Below are positions 24,183 to 33,531 of a stretch of 64,000 nt of DNA, piece by piece. The notes beneath the pieces were generated by a model that was not told the origin of the DNA, ran no database searches, and worked only from the letters and a program-made list of their open reading frames with translations. Source of the DNA: Parolsenella sp958406235 (GTDB taxonomy: Bacteria; Actinomycetota; Coriobacteriia; Coriobacteriales; Atopobiaceae); assembly GCF_039062465.1 (NCBI RefSeq), contig NZ_JBCLNF010000002.1:1-64000 (forward strand). Direction: 5' to 3'. Made by a program: the position numbers and the translations under genes. Position 1 is the first letter of the stretch. Each line of letters begins with the position of its first letter.

Positions 24183-25967
24183 ATGATGCGATCTACCGCT
24201 CAAGAAGTGCTCGACATGCTCCTCCAGAGCCCCAGCCTCCGCCGCAGCGACTTCGTGGACCGCGTCTTCACGGATGAGCCCATCCTCATGCGCGGCTCCC
24301 AAATGGCCAGCTACATCCCCCCGCGCATCCAAGAGATGCGCGAGATGGCGCTCTCGCCCGAAGGTCGTGTGATGATTGGCGCCCAGCTCTTCACCAAGCA
24401 AGCGCTCTTCATGGAGGATTACGAGGACGACGTCGAGTATCACGGCTCGTTCGAGCGCTATTTCCCCACTTACGTGGATATGAATGACCGCCAGCTCAGA
24501 GGCTATTTCTCATGGAGAAGCGCCGTCCGTCGCGGAGAGGAGACCCCTAAAGCGCCCCTCTCCTTTGCGTTCGTTCACCTCTATGAGCTAATCGCCAGCA
24601 TTGGCATCGAACTCGAGCCCATCGGGCGTAGCCGCGAAGGTCTCACTAGGGCTGAGCAGGGTTTCCTTGCCATCGAGCATTTCTGGAAGACTCACGAGGA
24701 CACCTACCCCGAGCTGCAACGTTACGTGACGCGTTGGCTCCGCGATTACGCGGTCTGGCATGGGCTTGACACGTCCTACCTCGCTCCGTACGTAAATACC
24801 GCCTTTGACGAAGCACTCGTCAGCCTCACGGAGTCCCTCGGCTCTTGGATGGCGGCGACGCCCCAGAAAAAGCCTCGCAAACAAGATGCGCGGGCAATGG
24901 CTCTCGCTGGCGCAGACAGGCCGGAGGAGGAGCGGCTCTTCTCCGCACTCGACCCGCTGTCCACCTACCGGCCACGCGTAAGTCGCCTTTATCGCGACCG
25001 TCCGGAGACGCTCCGCCATGTGACCTGCTCCGTTATCGCTGAGCTTGCCCTCTATTACGAGAAGCACCGCAAATCCGGCCTTGTCGAAGATCTTTTCGGC
25101 AGCTCACAGGCCTTCCCCTACGTCATGTTCATGAACGCCGTCTTCTGGACGGGTAGCCCCCACGAAGACACGATCTACGAGATAAGCCCATGCAATCGCT
25201 ACGGTTGCGCCAAGGGACGCTGGTATCACGAAGGATTCCTGACCACCGCCAAACGCAGCTCCAAGCTCGGAGCCATTCTCCGTCTAATCGACCAGCGCCT
25301 GCGTGTCGCGATTGACTATCCCCATCCGCTCACCAAGAAGGATGCACCCAAGTACCTCGACAAGATCATCGCGGAGCAGATAGAGAACCGCCTCGCCTGG
25401 GAGGCGGTTCGCGAGGCAAGGGCCGTTCGGGTCGACCTCTCCCAGCTCGCCGGCATTCGCGCCGCGGCAAACGCCACGTGCGATTCGCTCCTCATCGACG
25501 AAGAGCGAGAGGATGAGGCTGTGTCGGACGCGACAGTGACGTCGGCGGCAGCAGCGGCGGTGTCGCCCGCGGCAGCGGCGGCGTCGGCGGCAGCAGTGGC
25601 CGTGTCGCCCGCGGCAGAGGCGGCGTCGGCGGCAGCAGTGGCCGTGTCGTCCGCGGCAGAGGCGCTGTCGCCTGCGACCCCCACGCCGCAGGTCGCAGCA
25701 CCCGCCGGGGCGTCTTCCGCGGAAACAGCGCCGGCGCCCTATGGCCTCACCGCCATTGAGCTCGAGCTTCTTCAGTCACTTCTCGATGGCACCCCATGGG
25801 AGGTTCCCGCAGGCACATCGCTCGACATGCTCGTGGACTCCATCAACGAGAAGCTCTTCGACTTGCTTGGAGATACCGCGCTCGAGTTCGACGGTTTAGT
25901 GTCCGGCATGCCCGCTATCATCGACGACTACGCAGAAGACGTGAGGGAGGCCCTCTCCTATGAGTGA
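24183..25967 (+). CDS. TerB_N/TerB_C domain protein, first gene of the cassette
   Basis: The 594-aa protein has a TerB_N-type region at about 70-260, with FMEDYEDDVEYHGSFERYFP and the motif LRGYFSWR-(N)-RRGE followed by FAFVHLYELIASIG. A middle region of unknown fold follows. Next is an Ala/Ser/Pro-rich linker at about 455-530 encoded by a 42-bp tandem repeat, then a TerB_C-like tail (LTAIELELLQSLLDG, SINEKLFDLLGD). TerB domains were first seen in tellurite-resistance proteins and are proposed to sense metals or act as scaffolds. GGGAGGGAGG precedes the ATG at 24183. Its stop overlaps the next gene by 8 bp, so the three genes are translated together. It probably bridges or regulates the ATPase and helicase; no enzymatic motif is seen. 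Confidence 0.83.
   Translation: MMRSTAQEVLDMLLQSPSLRRSDFVDRVFTDEPILMRGSQMASYIPPRIQEMREMALSPEGRVMIGAQLFTKQALFMEDYEDDVEYHGSFERYFPTYVDMNDRQLRGYFSWRSAVRRGEETPKAPLSFAFVHLYELIASIGIELEPIGRSREGLTRAEQGFLAIEHFWKTHEDTYPELQRYVTRWLRDYAVWHGLDTSYLAPYVNTAFDEALVSLTESLGSWMAATPQKKPRKQDARAMALAGADRPEEERLFSALDPLSTYRPRVSRLYRDRPETLRHVTCSVIAELALYYEKHRKSGLVEDLFGSSQAFPYVMFMNAVFWTGSPHEDTIYEISPCNRYGCAKGRWYHEGFLTTAKRSSKLGAILRLIDQRLRVAIDYPHPLTKKDAPKYLDKIIAEQIENRLAWEAVREARAVRVDLSQLAGIRAAANATCDSLLIDEEREDEAVSDATVTSAAAAAVSPAAAAASAAAVAVSPAAEAASAAAVAVSSAAEALSPATPTPQVAAPAGASSAETAPAPYGLTAIELELLQSLLDGTPWEVPAGTSLDMLVDSINEKLFDLLGDTALEFDGLVSGMPAIIDDYAEDVREALSYE
25561..25670 (+). repeat. 42-bp in-frame tandem repeat inside the TerB gene
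   Basis: About 2.6 copies of a 42-bp unit beginning TGTCGCCCGCGGCAG (25561-25602, 25603-25644, partial to 25670) encode repeated VSPAAEAASAAAVA-like residues in the linker. Confidence 0.9.
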
Positions 25968-27489
25968 AAACACAAGCCAGATGGCGCTATCCGCCGATGC
26001 GCCCACCGCCAAGCCGCGCGTGCCCAAGCGCATCGCCGCCGTCATCATCAACTCGCTCAAAGGCGGCGTGGTGCCGCGCATCGGTCTGCCCTACGTGACG
26101 GTCGGCCGCGAGACTGAAATTCGCGCCCTCCTCCATGACCTCGACCTTATCGCCAACGGCGGTGCCAGCTTCCGCTTCCTCGTAGGTCGCTACGGCGCGG
26201 GCAAGAGCTTCCTGCTTCAAACCATACGCACTCATGCCATGGGTAAGGGCTTCGTCGTTGCGGACGCAGACCTCTCGCCGGAGCGTCGCCTCCAGGGTAC
26301 CGCCGGACAGGGCCTCGCTACCTATCGCGAGCTCATTCGCAACCTCTCGACCAAGACGCGTCCGGAGGGCGGCGCGCTCCAGCTCGTGCTCGATCGCTGG
26401 GTCGCCACCATTGACGCCTCCCCCGCCGGCGCGGAGGCAGCTCTCGCCGCAGCATGCGCCCCGCTCGAGGAGATGGTCCACGGGTTCGACTTCGCCCGTA
26501 TCCTGCGCGCCTACCACGAGGCCAGCGCCCAGGGGGATGACGAGCGCCGCGCCGCCGTCCTCAGGTGGCTCCGCGGCGAGTACCGCACCAAGACCGAGGC
26601 CCGTGGCGAGCTCGGCATCTCCTGCTGCATCGGCGACGACGACTGGTATGACTACCTCAAGCTCCTCGCGCAGTTCCTCGTGGGCGCCGGCTATCAGGGC
26701 ATGCTCGTCCTCATCGATGAGCTGGTGAACCTCTACAAGATTCCCAACGCCATCACACGCCAGTACAACTACGAGAAGATCCTCACGATGTACAACGACA
26801 CGCTCCAGGGCAAGGCGCACCACCTGGGCATCATCATGGGCGGCACTCCGCAATCAATCGAGGACCGCCGCCGCGGAGTCTACTCGTACGAAGCCCTGCG
26901 CTCGCGCTTGGCAGAGGGCCGCTTCGCCCGCGAGGGCATGTATGACATGCTCGCACCCGTCATCAAGCTGAATCCCCTCACCTATGAGGAGCTTCTCGTC
27001 CTGACGGAGAAGCTCTCGGATATTCATGCAGGCTACTTCGGATATGAGCGCACGCTTGGCACGGGGGACCTCGTCAGGTTCCTCCAGCTCGAGTACGGGC
27101 GTGTCGGCGCGGATACCCACCTCACCCCGCGCGAGGTCATCCGCGACTTCGTCGAGCTTCTCGACATCCTCCACCAGAACCCCGGCACCACAATCGAGAG
27201 CATTCTCGCAACCGATGTGTCCGGCGGCGCCAGCATGCCGAGCAATGTCAATGCACCGGTCACCACCACGTCGGCAGCCGGCGGCATGCCGAGTGACACC
27301 GGCGCACCGGTCGTCACCACGTCGGCAGCCGGTAACACGGCAAGCGTGGCGACACAGAGCGGGGGCGTAACGCTCGCGGGTGCCGCGCCGTCGAGCTCGG
27401 CAGCCGCTGGCACGGCCTCCACCATCGCAGGCGCGAGCCGTCCTGCCGAAGGCACATCCAGCAGAGACTTCTCCGGGTTCAAGCTCTGA
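25960..27489 (+). CDS. BrxD-like P-loop ATP-binding protein (DUF2791)
   Basis: The 509-aa ATPase has a Walker A motif GRYGAGKS at residues 76-83 and a Walker B LVLIDEL at 249-255. Its arrangement (RKxE-type N-terminus, VADADLSPERRLQG after the P-loop) matches DUF2791, the family of BREX protein BrxD. In BREX type 2 loci, BrxD sits beside the helicase BrxHI, as here. The C-terminal 90 residues are Ala/Ser/Thr-rich and include a 51-bp in-frame duplication. Its start overlaps the TerB gene by 8 bp and its stop TGA overlaps the helicase ATG by 1 base. I infer a DNA-directed ATPase acting in one complex with both neighbours. Confidence 0.85.
   Translation: MSENTSQMALSADAPTAKPRVPKRIAAVIINSLKGGVVPRIGLPYVTVGRETEIRALLHDLDLIANGGASFRFLVGRYGAGKSFLLQTIRTHAMGKGFVVADADLSPERRLQGTAGQGLATYRELIRNLSTKTRPEGGALQLVLDRWVATIDASPAGAEAALAAACAPLEEMVHGFDFARILRAYHEASAQGDDERRAAVLRWLRGEYRTKTEARGELGISCCIGDDDWYDYLKLLAQFLVGAGYQGMLVLIDELVNLYKIPNAITRQYNYEKILTMYNDTLQGKAHHLGIIMGGTPQSIEDRRRGVYSYEALRSRLAEGRFAREGMYDMLAPVIKLNPLTYEELLVLTEKLSDIHAGYFGYERTLGTGDLVRFLQLEYGRVGADTHLTPREVIRDFVELLDILHQNPGTTIESILATDVSGGASMPSNVNAPVTTTSAAGGMPSDTGAPVVTTSAAGNTASVATQSGGVTLAGAAPSSSAAAGTASTIAGASRPAEGTSSRDFSGFKL
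27235..27336 (+). repeat. 51-bp in-frame tandem duplication in the BrxD-like gene
   Basis: Two 51-bp units (27235-27285, 27286-27336) encode MPSNVNAPVTTTSAAGG and MPSDTGAPVVTTSAAGN in the C-terminal tail. Confidence 0.92.
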
Positions 27490-30083
27490 TGGATACCTTC
27501 TCTCGCTATGCACCCTTCATCCAGGACTTCATCTATGACCACGACTGGGAGAGCCTCCGTGGCGTCCAGGTGGCTGCCGCCGAAGCCATCTTCAACACGG
27601 ATGACAACGTCCTGCTCACCGCGTCAACCGCGTCCGGCAAGACGGAGGCCGCGTTCTTCCCCATCCTCACGCTCTTCGACGAGAACCCTCCCGCGAGCGT
27701 GGGCGCCATATACATCGGCCCCCTCAAGGCCCTCATCAACGATCAGTTCCTCCGCCTGGGGGATCTCTGTGACGAGGCGCACATCCCCGTCTGGCGCTGG
27801 CACGGAGACGTCTCCTCGAGCCACAAGGCCAAGCTCCTCAAGAAGCCGAGCGGCATCCTCCAGATCACGCCAGAGTCACTCGAGGCGCTTCTACTCCATA
27901 AGCACTCGGCCATCCCGCATCTGTTCAGCGACCTTCGCTTCGTCGTAATCGACGAGGTCCACTCGCTTCTACGCGGAGACCGTGGCGGCCAAACGATTTC
28001 GCTCATCGAACGCCTCGGTCGCATCGCGGGCGTCAACCCGCGCCGCATCGGGCTTTCCGCCACGATCGGCGACCCGGATGCCGTCGGCGCATTCCTATCC
28101 GCAGGCACGGGTCGAGGATGGGTGGTTCCGCGCGTTCAGGAGCCTGAACGCGTATGGAACCTCTCAATGGAGCACTTCTACCTCGATGGAGACCAGGCGG
28201 GAGACGCCTCGCTCGCCGAAGCGCTGCGCTCGCTTCGCGATTTCGACGCGTCACGAAGGGCAGCGGACGCTCGCAAGGCGTCAAGCAGCAGCGCCGGACC
28301 CGCAAGCAATACCGGGTCCGCAGGCTACGCCGAGTCCGCAAACGGCGCTAGCGCTGGCTCCACAAGCGATGCCGATGCTGGCCCCACAAACACCGGCAGC
28401 GTAGAGACCACAGGCGAAGACGGCGGCCGCGTGTCTGGCCCCGCTGTCGCCTCAAGAGGCGACGAAACCTCCCTCGCCGCCCCGTCCCCCATCGAACCCG
28501 ACGAGATCGACGACGACTTCTTCATCTGTCCCACGCTTGACGTCGCCACAGACGCCGCCCCCAAGGAGGCCGACCCCGGACTCGGCTATGTCTTCGAGCA
28601 CTCACGCAACAAGAAATGCCTGCTCTTCGCCAACTCCCGTGAGGACGCGGAAGCCTACTGCACGGAACTCCGTCGTTACTGCGAGCTCGCGCACGAGCCG
28701 GATCGCTTCCTGATCCACCATGGCAACCTCTCGAGCTCGATTCGCGAGTCCGCGGAGGACCTCATGCGCGACGAGACGCAGTGCATGACCACGGTTACCA
28801 CGGCCACCCTTGAACTGGGAATTGATATCGGGCGACTCGAGCGCGCCTTCCAGATCGACGCCCCCTTCACGGTGAGCGCGTTCCTCCAACGCATGGGTCG
28901 CACCGGCCGCCGGGAGCGCCCGCCCGAGATGTGGTTCGTCATGCGCGAGGATCACCCTGACGTCAGGGCCCTCCTCCCGGAGACCATCCCGTGGAAGTTG
29001 CTCCAGGGCATCGCCCTCGTCCAGCTCTACCTCGAGGAGCGCTGGGTCGAGCCGCCTCGCCTCGACCGCCTCCCCTACAGCCTCCTGCTTCACCAGACGC
29101 TTGCCACGCTCGCCAGCGAGGGGGAGCTCTCCGCGAGCGAGCTTGCGGGCAGGGTGCTCAACCTCACCGTGTTCAGGCGCGTGAGTCCGGATGACTTCAA
29201 GGTCCTGCTCCGCCATCTCCTCGAGACGGACTACCTCGAGCTCACGGAGGCGGGGACGTTCATCGTCGGCCTCGCCGGAGAACGCGTCGTCAACTCGTAC
29301 AAGTTCTACGGCGTCTTTCAGGAGAACATCGAGTACACCGTCCGCAGCGACTCAGCAGATCTTGGCACGCTCGTCGCGCCGCCGCCCCCGGGCGGCAAGG
29401 TCGCCATCGCCGGCGCCACCTGGATGGTCGACGAGGTCGATCACAAGCGTCTCGTCGTCTACGTCACAAAGATCAAGGGCCGCGTGCCCGCCTATTTTGG
29501 CGAGTGCGCCGGCGATATCCACACGCGCGTGCTCGAGCGCATGCGTCGCGTCCTTGAGGAGCGCTGCAACTATCCGTTCCTCATGCGCAACGCAACGGTA
29601 CGTCTCGCCGTCGCGCGCCGCGCAGCCGCCGGCGCGGACATAGATCGCACGCCCCTCATCAACCTAGGGGAAGACACGTGGGCACTCTTACCCTGGCTTG
29701 GAAGCTACGCGTTCCTCGCCCTCGAGCGCCTCATCAAACACAAGTGCGCAAAACAGCTCGGCATCAAGGGCCTTGACCCGACTCGCCCCTACTACCTGCA
29801 GTTCCGCATGAGCGCGGGCCCCGGCGAGTTCTTTCGAACCCTCATCGACGAGGCGAACAAACCCTTCGACCCCCTCGACCTCCTCGGCCCGACGGAGGTC
29901 CCGGTTTTCGAGAAGTACGACAGCCTGCTCCCGCCCGAGCTCGTGCGAAAGGGCTTCGCGGAGGGCGTCCTCGACGTCCAAGGCATGAGGAGCCGCGTCA
30001 ACGAATGGGAGCCCTACGCCACGAGCGCGGAACTTCTGTCCGGCGGTGGAGTCCCCGGCGTCGACATCCCCTGGTTCGACTGA
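27489..30083 (+). CDS. Lhr/BrxHI-like superfamily 2 helicase
   Basis: The 864-aa DEAD/DEAH helicase has motif I TASGKT at 47-52, motif II DEVH at 156-159, motif III SAT at 191-193 and motif VI QRMGRTGRRER. A low-complexity insert (about 255-340, rich in Ser/Ala/Gly/Thr) separates the two RecA-like halves. The C-terminal third resembles the Lhr-type winged-helix and following domain. It is close in layout to BrxHI of BREX type 2. It is the last gene of the TerB-BrxD-helicase cassette and shares one base with the upstream stop codon. No nuclease, methyltransferase or PglZ lies nearby, so this is not a complete BREX locus. Helicase assignment is secure; the biological role is inferred. Confidence 0.9.
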   Translation: MDTFSRYAPFIQDFIYDHDWESLRGVQVAAAEAIFNTDDNVLLTASTASGKTEAAFFPILTLFDENPPASVGAIYIGPLKALINDQFLRLGDLCDEAHIPVWRWHGDVSSSHKAKLLKKPSGILQITPESLEALLLHKHSAIPHLFSDLRFVVIDEVHSLLRGDRGGQTISLIERLGRIAGVNPRRIGLSATIGDPDAVGAFLSAGTGRGWVVPRVQEPERVWNLSMEHFYLDGDQAGDASLAEALRSLRDFDASRRAADARKASSSSAGPASNTGSAGYAESANGASAGSTSDADAGPTNTGSVETTGEDGGRVSGPAVASRGDETSLAAPSPIEPDEIDDDFFICPTLDVATDAAPKEADPGLGYVFEHSRNKKCLLFANSREDAEAYCTELRRYCELAHEPDRFLIHHGNLSSSIRESAEDLMRDETQCMTTVTTATLELGIDIGRLERAFQIDAPFTVSAFLQRMGRTGRRERPPEMWFVMREDHPDVRALLPETIPWKLLQGIALVQLYLEERWVEPPRLDRLPYSLLLHQTLATLASEGELSASELAGRVLNLTVFRRVSPDDFKVLLRHLLETDYLELTEAGTFIVGLAGERVVNSYKFYGVFQENIEYTVRSDSADLGTLVAPPPPGGKVAIAGATWMVDEVDHKRLVVYVTKIKGRVPAYFGECAGDIHTRVLERMRRVLEERCNYPFLMRNATVRLAVARRAAAGADIDRTPLINLGEDTWALLPWLGSYAFLALERLIKHKCAKQLGIKGLDPTRPYYLQFRMSAGPGEFFRTLIDEANKPFDPLDLLGPTEVPVFEKYDSLLPPELVRKGFAEGVLDVQGMRSRVNEWEPYATSAELLSGGGVPGVDIPWFD

Positions 30084-30101
30084 CGAGAAGGCTCTGAGCG
30101 A

Positions 30102-30944
30102 CTAGTCGTACATCGGCTCGCCGAGGAACTCCTCGTCGAAGGGAATCGCATCCGGAGCTGGCCAGTTGGCATCAGTCGCAACGAGCAGGTAGTTATCCTC
30201 CACCGCAAAGGGGTCGTCCTCGCAGGGCATCACGTACACATGGGCGAATACCTCGGTAAACGATGCGGCGATGTCTCGGAGGAACTCGATGTCCGTTCCC
30301 GCCTCCGCGGAGACGACGTTTGCGAGCGCCAAGCCATCCAACACAAGGTTGGCGTGCACCGCCCGCGCGGCTTCGACGGTCGCGAGTGCGCGCACGGGCT
30401 CGGACCCGTCGAATGCATCGAGCACAATCAAGTCATACGGCTCGCGCCCAGAGGCGGCACCATCCTCGAGGAAAGCTCGCCCGTCTTCCGTGATGAGGCG
30501 GCAGCGACCCGGATGGGCGGACATCGCCTCGTCGAGGAAGAACCAGCGGCGCGCGACCTCGGTCACGGACGCGTCGATCTCAACCACGTCGAGCGAGACA
30601 TCATCGCGCGTCGCGAGCACGTGCTTGGGCCACGCGTAGCCACCGCCACCGATCATGAGGACGCGACGCGTATCGGGGCGCAGCGTGAAGGCGTGGTCAA
30701 AGGCGCGGTAGTAGGAGAACACGGGCTCCATGCGGCGTTCGTCGAGGTAGGTGGCGCTTTGGTAGACGCCTCCCGTCTGCAGCACCCGCACGGGTTCGCC
30801 ATCGTGGTCGCGGACCTGGCGCACGAAGCCCCACCCATCCGAGAGGCGAACGGGGCGCGGCAACCACGAGGGCCAGCGGCCCTCGGCGCCGGGCCCGCCC
30901 ACACCCGGCGCACGGCGGCAGGCATCTGTCGAGCGCTCCTTCAT
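30102..30944 (-). CDS. Spermidine synthase-like methyltransferase-fold protein
   Basis: The 280-aa protein has a Rossmann methyltransferase fold of the SpeE type. The glycine-rich VLMIGGGGYAWPKHVLA block is followed by VVEIDASVTEVARRWF and a DLIVLDAFDG block. These correspond to the nucleotide-binding loop, the acidic residue and the active-site Asp region of aminopropyltransferases. Stand-alone proteins of this type are often not true spermidine synthases, and no speD is nearby. The ATG at 30944 lies one base after the stop of the MFS gene, so the two are coupled. Earlier starts inside the MFS gene cannot be excluded. Confidence 0.75.
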   Translation of the reverse strand: MKERSTDACRRAPGVGGPGAEGRWPSWLPRPVRLSDGWGFVRQVRDHDGEPVRVLQTGGVYQSATYLDERRMEPVFSYYRAFDHAFTLRPDTRRVLMIGGGGYAWPKHVLATRDDVSLDVVEIDASVTEVARRWFFLDEAMSAHPGRCRLITEDGRAFLEDGAASGREPYDLIVLDAFDGSEPVRALATVEAARAVHANLVLDGLALANVVSAEAGTDIEFLRDIAASFTEVFAHVYVMPCEDDPFAVEDNYLLVATDANWPAPDAIPFDEEFLGEPMYD

Positions 30945-30945
30945 G

Positions 30946-32166
30946 CTAGGCTTTCGCCCTCGAACGGCGCTCGAGCGGAATGGTGACCAGCACGAGCCCA
31001 AGCGCCACCAGCGCGAACACGGCGCCCACAGCGCCAACGTTCGCAAGCCCGAGGTCGCTCACGATGACTCCGCCGACCGCCGTGCCAAATGCGATGCCGA
31101 TGTTGAACGCCGTCGCCTCGAGAGAGCTCGCGAGCGTGAGCGCCTTGGGGTGCTTGCGCATTGCCGTGTTGATGAACATCGAGATACAGGGCACGGACGC
31201 AATGTACATGAGCAGCGATATCGCCATGACACATGCGAGGCCCAGCGGCTGCGAGGAACCCGCGAGCCAGAGCGTGAGCAGCACGACGGAAAGCATGGGG
31301 AAGGTCACGCAAAGCGCTCGAATTCCGAAGCGAGAATCAACCCAGCCGGAGAGCAGGTTCGACGCAAACGTACCCGCGCCATACGCCATCAGCGTGGCGC
31401 TCGCGGCAAGCGGAGACATCCCGAGGACCGTCTCGAGATAAGGCGTGACATACCCATAGAACACGTAAATCGAGCCCACACCAAAGACAAAGATGGCGAT
31501 ACCCGTCATGACCTGCGGCTCGAAGAGGAGGCGCACCTGCTCGCCGGCAGTCGCGGGCTCGTCCGTGGCACCCTCGCGCGGAAGCAATGCGATAAGAGCG
31601 GCACACGTCACGAGGGCGAGCGCAAGCGCGGCCCACATGATGATGCGCCAGTCGGAGAGAGCGGCCAGGGCCTTGCCGGCGGAGGTTGCGACAACCATCG
31701 CCACGGAGAACGCGGCGTAAACCACGCTGATCATCGCGGACGTCCGCTTCGGGTCGACGAGCTCGGGGATGAACGTGATACCCACGCCCAAAAACGTTCC
31801 AGAGACGGCGCCGATAAGCACGCGGCTCACGAGGAGAATGCCAAACGTCGGAGCAAGCGACTGAACGAGGTTGGCGACGCAGAACACCGCCGAGTAGGCA
31901 ACGACGAGATGGAAGCGCTTGAAGCGGCCCGTCGCAAGGGTGAGCAGCGGGGTCAGGAACGCATACGTCATCGCAAAAAAGCTGATGAGCTGGCCCGCCT
32001 CCGCAAGCGTCACGCCATAGGCGTCGGCAATCTCCTGCTCGACGCCTATGACGGCGAACTCAGAGCAACCCAAAGAGAAGCCGAGGACGACGAGCAGGGC
32101 CACGCAGATACGGCGACGTGCAGGCGACAGCGCGGAAGCTCCCGTCGTCTTGGTCATCTCTTTCAC
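30946..32166 (-). CDS. MFS transporter, DHA1-like
   Basis: The 406-aa protein has 12 predicted membrane helices, the first beginning ICVALLVVLGFSLGCSEFAVIGV. It resembles arabinose-efflux/YdhP-type drug:H+ antiporters of the major facilitator superfamily, with an acidic residue in helix 1 and RVLIGAVSGTFLGVG in helix 4-5. The GTG at 32166 has AGGAG five bases upstream and is preferred over the ATG three codons later. It lies 8 bp after the flavodiiron gene and one base before the spermidine-synthase-like gene. Export of a polyamine-like or redox-active compound is a possibility suggested only by these neighbours. Confidence 0.85.
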   Translation of the reverse strand: MKEMTKTTGASALSPARRRICVALLVVLGFSLGCSEFAVIGVEQEIADAYGVTLAEAGQLISFFAMTYAFLTPLLTLATGRFKRFHLVVAYSAVFCVANLVQSLAPTFGILLVSRVLIGAVSGTFLGVGITFIPELVDPKRTSAMISVVYAAFSVAMVVATSAGKALAALSDWRIIMWAALALALVTCAALIALLPREGATDEPATAGEQVRLLFEPQVMTGIAIFVFGVGSIYVFYGYVTPYLETVLGMSPLAASATLMAYGAGTFASNLLSGWVDSRFGIRALCVTFPMLSVVLLTLWLAGSSQPLGLACVMAISLLMYIASVPCISMFINTAMRKHPKALTLASSLEATAFNIGIAFGTAVGGVIVSDLGLANVGAVGAVFALVALGLVLVTIPLERRSRAKA

Positions 32167-32174
32167 TTGCTCTC

Positions 32175-33338
32175 CTATCGCGCGAGCTCCTCGGCAAGCG
32201 CCTCGATCTGGGCACGCGTCTCATCGTTGACGGCACCCTTGACGGTAACGACGTTCTCGCAGATATCGATATCCTTCATCGCCTCGAGCTGGGAGCGCAT
32301 GACCTTGGCGGCCATCGGCGCCCAGGAACCGGCCTCGACGAGAGCGACGCGACGGTTCTGGTAGGCGTGCTCGGCGAGCGTGTGAAGGAACGTGCTCATG
32401 TGCGGGAAGATGCTGCCCGCGTAGGTGATGCTCGCCAGCACGAGGCGATCATAGCGGAAGGCATCCTCTACGGCCTCGGACATGTCGTCACGGGCGAGGT
32501 CGAAGACCGAAACCTCCTGGCCGCGGGCCTTGAGCGCGTCCGCGAGCTCGAGCGCCGCCTGCCTCGTATTGCCATAGACGGAGGAGTAGGCGATGGTCAC
32601 GCCCTTATCCTCCGGCTCATAGCTCGACCACGTGTTGTAAAGGTCGAGGTAGTAGCCAAGATTCTCAGAAAGCACGGGGCCATGAAGCGGGCAGATGTGC
32701 GCGATGTCGAGCTTCGCGGCCTTCTTGAGCACGGCCTGGACGTTCTTGCCAAACTTGCCGACGATACCGAAATAGTAGCGCCTCGCCTCGCACGCCCAGC
32801 CCTCCGGGTCCTCGGAGTCGAGCGCACCGAACTTGCCGAATCCGTCAGCGGAGAAGAGCACCTTGTCCTCGGGCACATAGGAGAAGAGCACCTCAGGCCA
32901 GTGCACGTTGGGCGCGCCGACGAAGGTGAGACTGCGCCCGCCCAGCTCGAGCGTGGCGCCCTCCTTAACCACGAGCTTGCGCTCCGGATAGTCAGTGCCG
33001 AAGTAGGCAACCATCATCTTGAACGCCGGCGCCGAGGCAACGACGGTCGCCTCGGGGTAACGCTCCATGAAGACGGCGATGCTCGCAGAGTGGTCAGGCT
33101 CCATGTGATGAACGACGAGGTAATCAGGCGTGCGGCCCGCAAGCGCGGAGTCGAGGTTCGCCAGCCACTCGTCAGTGAAGTGGGCGTCGACGGTATCCGT
33201 AACAGCGATCTTCTCGTCACCAAAGACGACGTAGGAGTTATAGGACATGCCATTGACACGCACATCGTACTGACCCTCAAACAGGTCGATGTCGTGGTCG
33301 TTCACGCCAACGTATGCAATGTTGTCGGTAACGTTCAT
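32175..33338 (-). CDS. Flavodiiron protein (FprA-type)
   Basis: The 387-aa protein has an N-terminal metallo-beta-lactamase-like diiron domain and a C-terminal flavodoxin domain. Diiron ligands are visible in HHMEPDH (about 77-83), VHWPEV, SADGFGKFG and LHGPVL. The flavodoxin FMN site starts at IAYSSVYGNTRQ (about 255). Flavodiiron proteins reduce O2 to water or NO to N2O and protect anaerobes. There is no fused rubredoxin, so an external electron donor is needed. The ATG at 33338 follows GGGGT. It is first in a three-gene minus-strand unit with the MFS and spermidine-synthase-like genes. Confidence 0.93.
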   Translation of the reverse strand: MNVTDNIAYVGVNDHDIDLFEGQYDVRVNGMSYNSYVVFGDEKIAVTDTVDAHFTDEWLANLDSALAGRTPDYLVVHHMEPDHSASIAVFMERYPEATVVASAPAFKMMVAYFGTDYPERKLVVKEGATLELGGRSLTFVGAPNVHWPEVLFSYVPEDKVLFSADGFGKFGALDSEDPEGWACEARRYYFGIVGKFGKNVQAVLKKAAKLDIAHICPLHGPVLSENLGYYLDLYNTWSSYEPEDKGVTIAYSSVYGNTRQAALELADALKARGQEVSVFDLARDDMSEAVEDAFRYDRLVLASITYAGSIFPHMSTFLHTLAEHAYQNRRVALVEAGSWAPMAAKVMRSQLEAMKDIDICENVVTVKGAVNDETRAQIEALAEELAR

Positions 33339-33473
33339 AAGACCCCAATCCTTACCATTTATCTAGCCGCCCCATCCTATCACCCATGCCAACGCATAAA
33401 CGCGCCCTGGTTGGTAACAATTAGGAATGACAGACTTACGGCAACCTTACATAACCCAACTCCCCCTATTTGT

Positions 33474-33479
33474 TATCAT
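33474..33479 (+). promoter_or_regulatory. Candidate -10 hexamer of the mgtA leader
   Basis: TATCAT lies 53 bp upstream of the leader ORF. No convincing -35 element is seen. It would produce a leader transcript of about 300 nt before mgtA. Confidence 0.35.
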
Positions 33480-33531
33480 TTAGCCGACGCAGCAACGATG
33501 GGCACTGGCCCTGACACCAAGGAGGTGCGTC

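Noticed and set aside
24183..30083. Complete BREX locus
   Set aside because: Only BrxD-like and BrxHI-like genes are present. The flanks are DUF554 and a spermidine-synthase-like gene; PglZ, PglX and the large ATPase are missing.
30102..30944. True spermidine synthase (speE)
   Set aside because: No speD or other polyamine gene is nearby, and such stand-alone homologues are often of other function.
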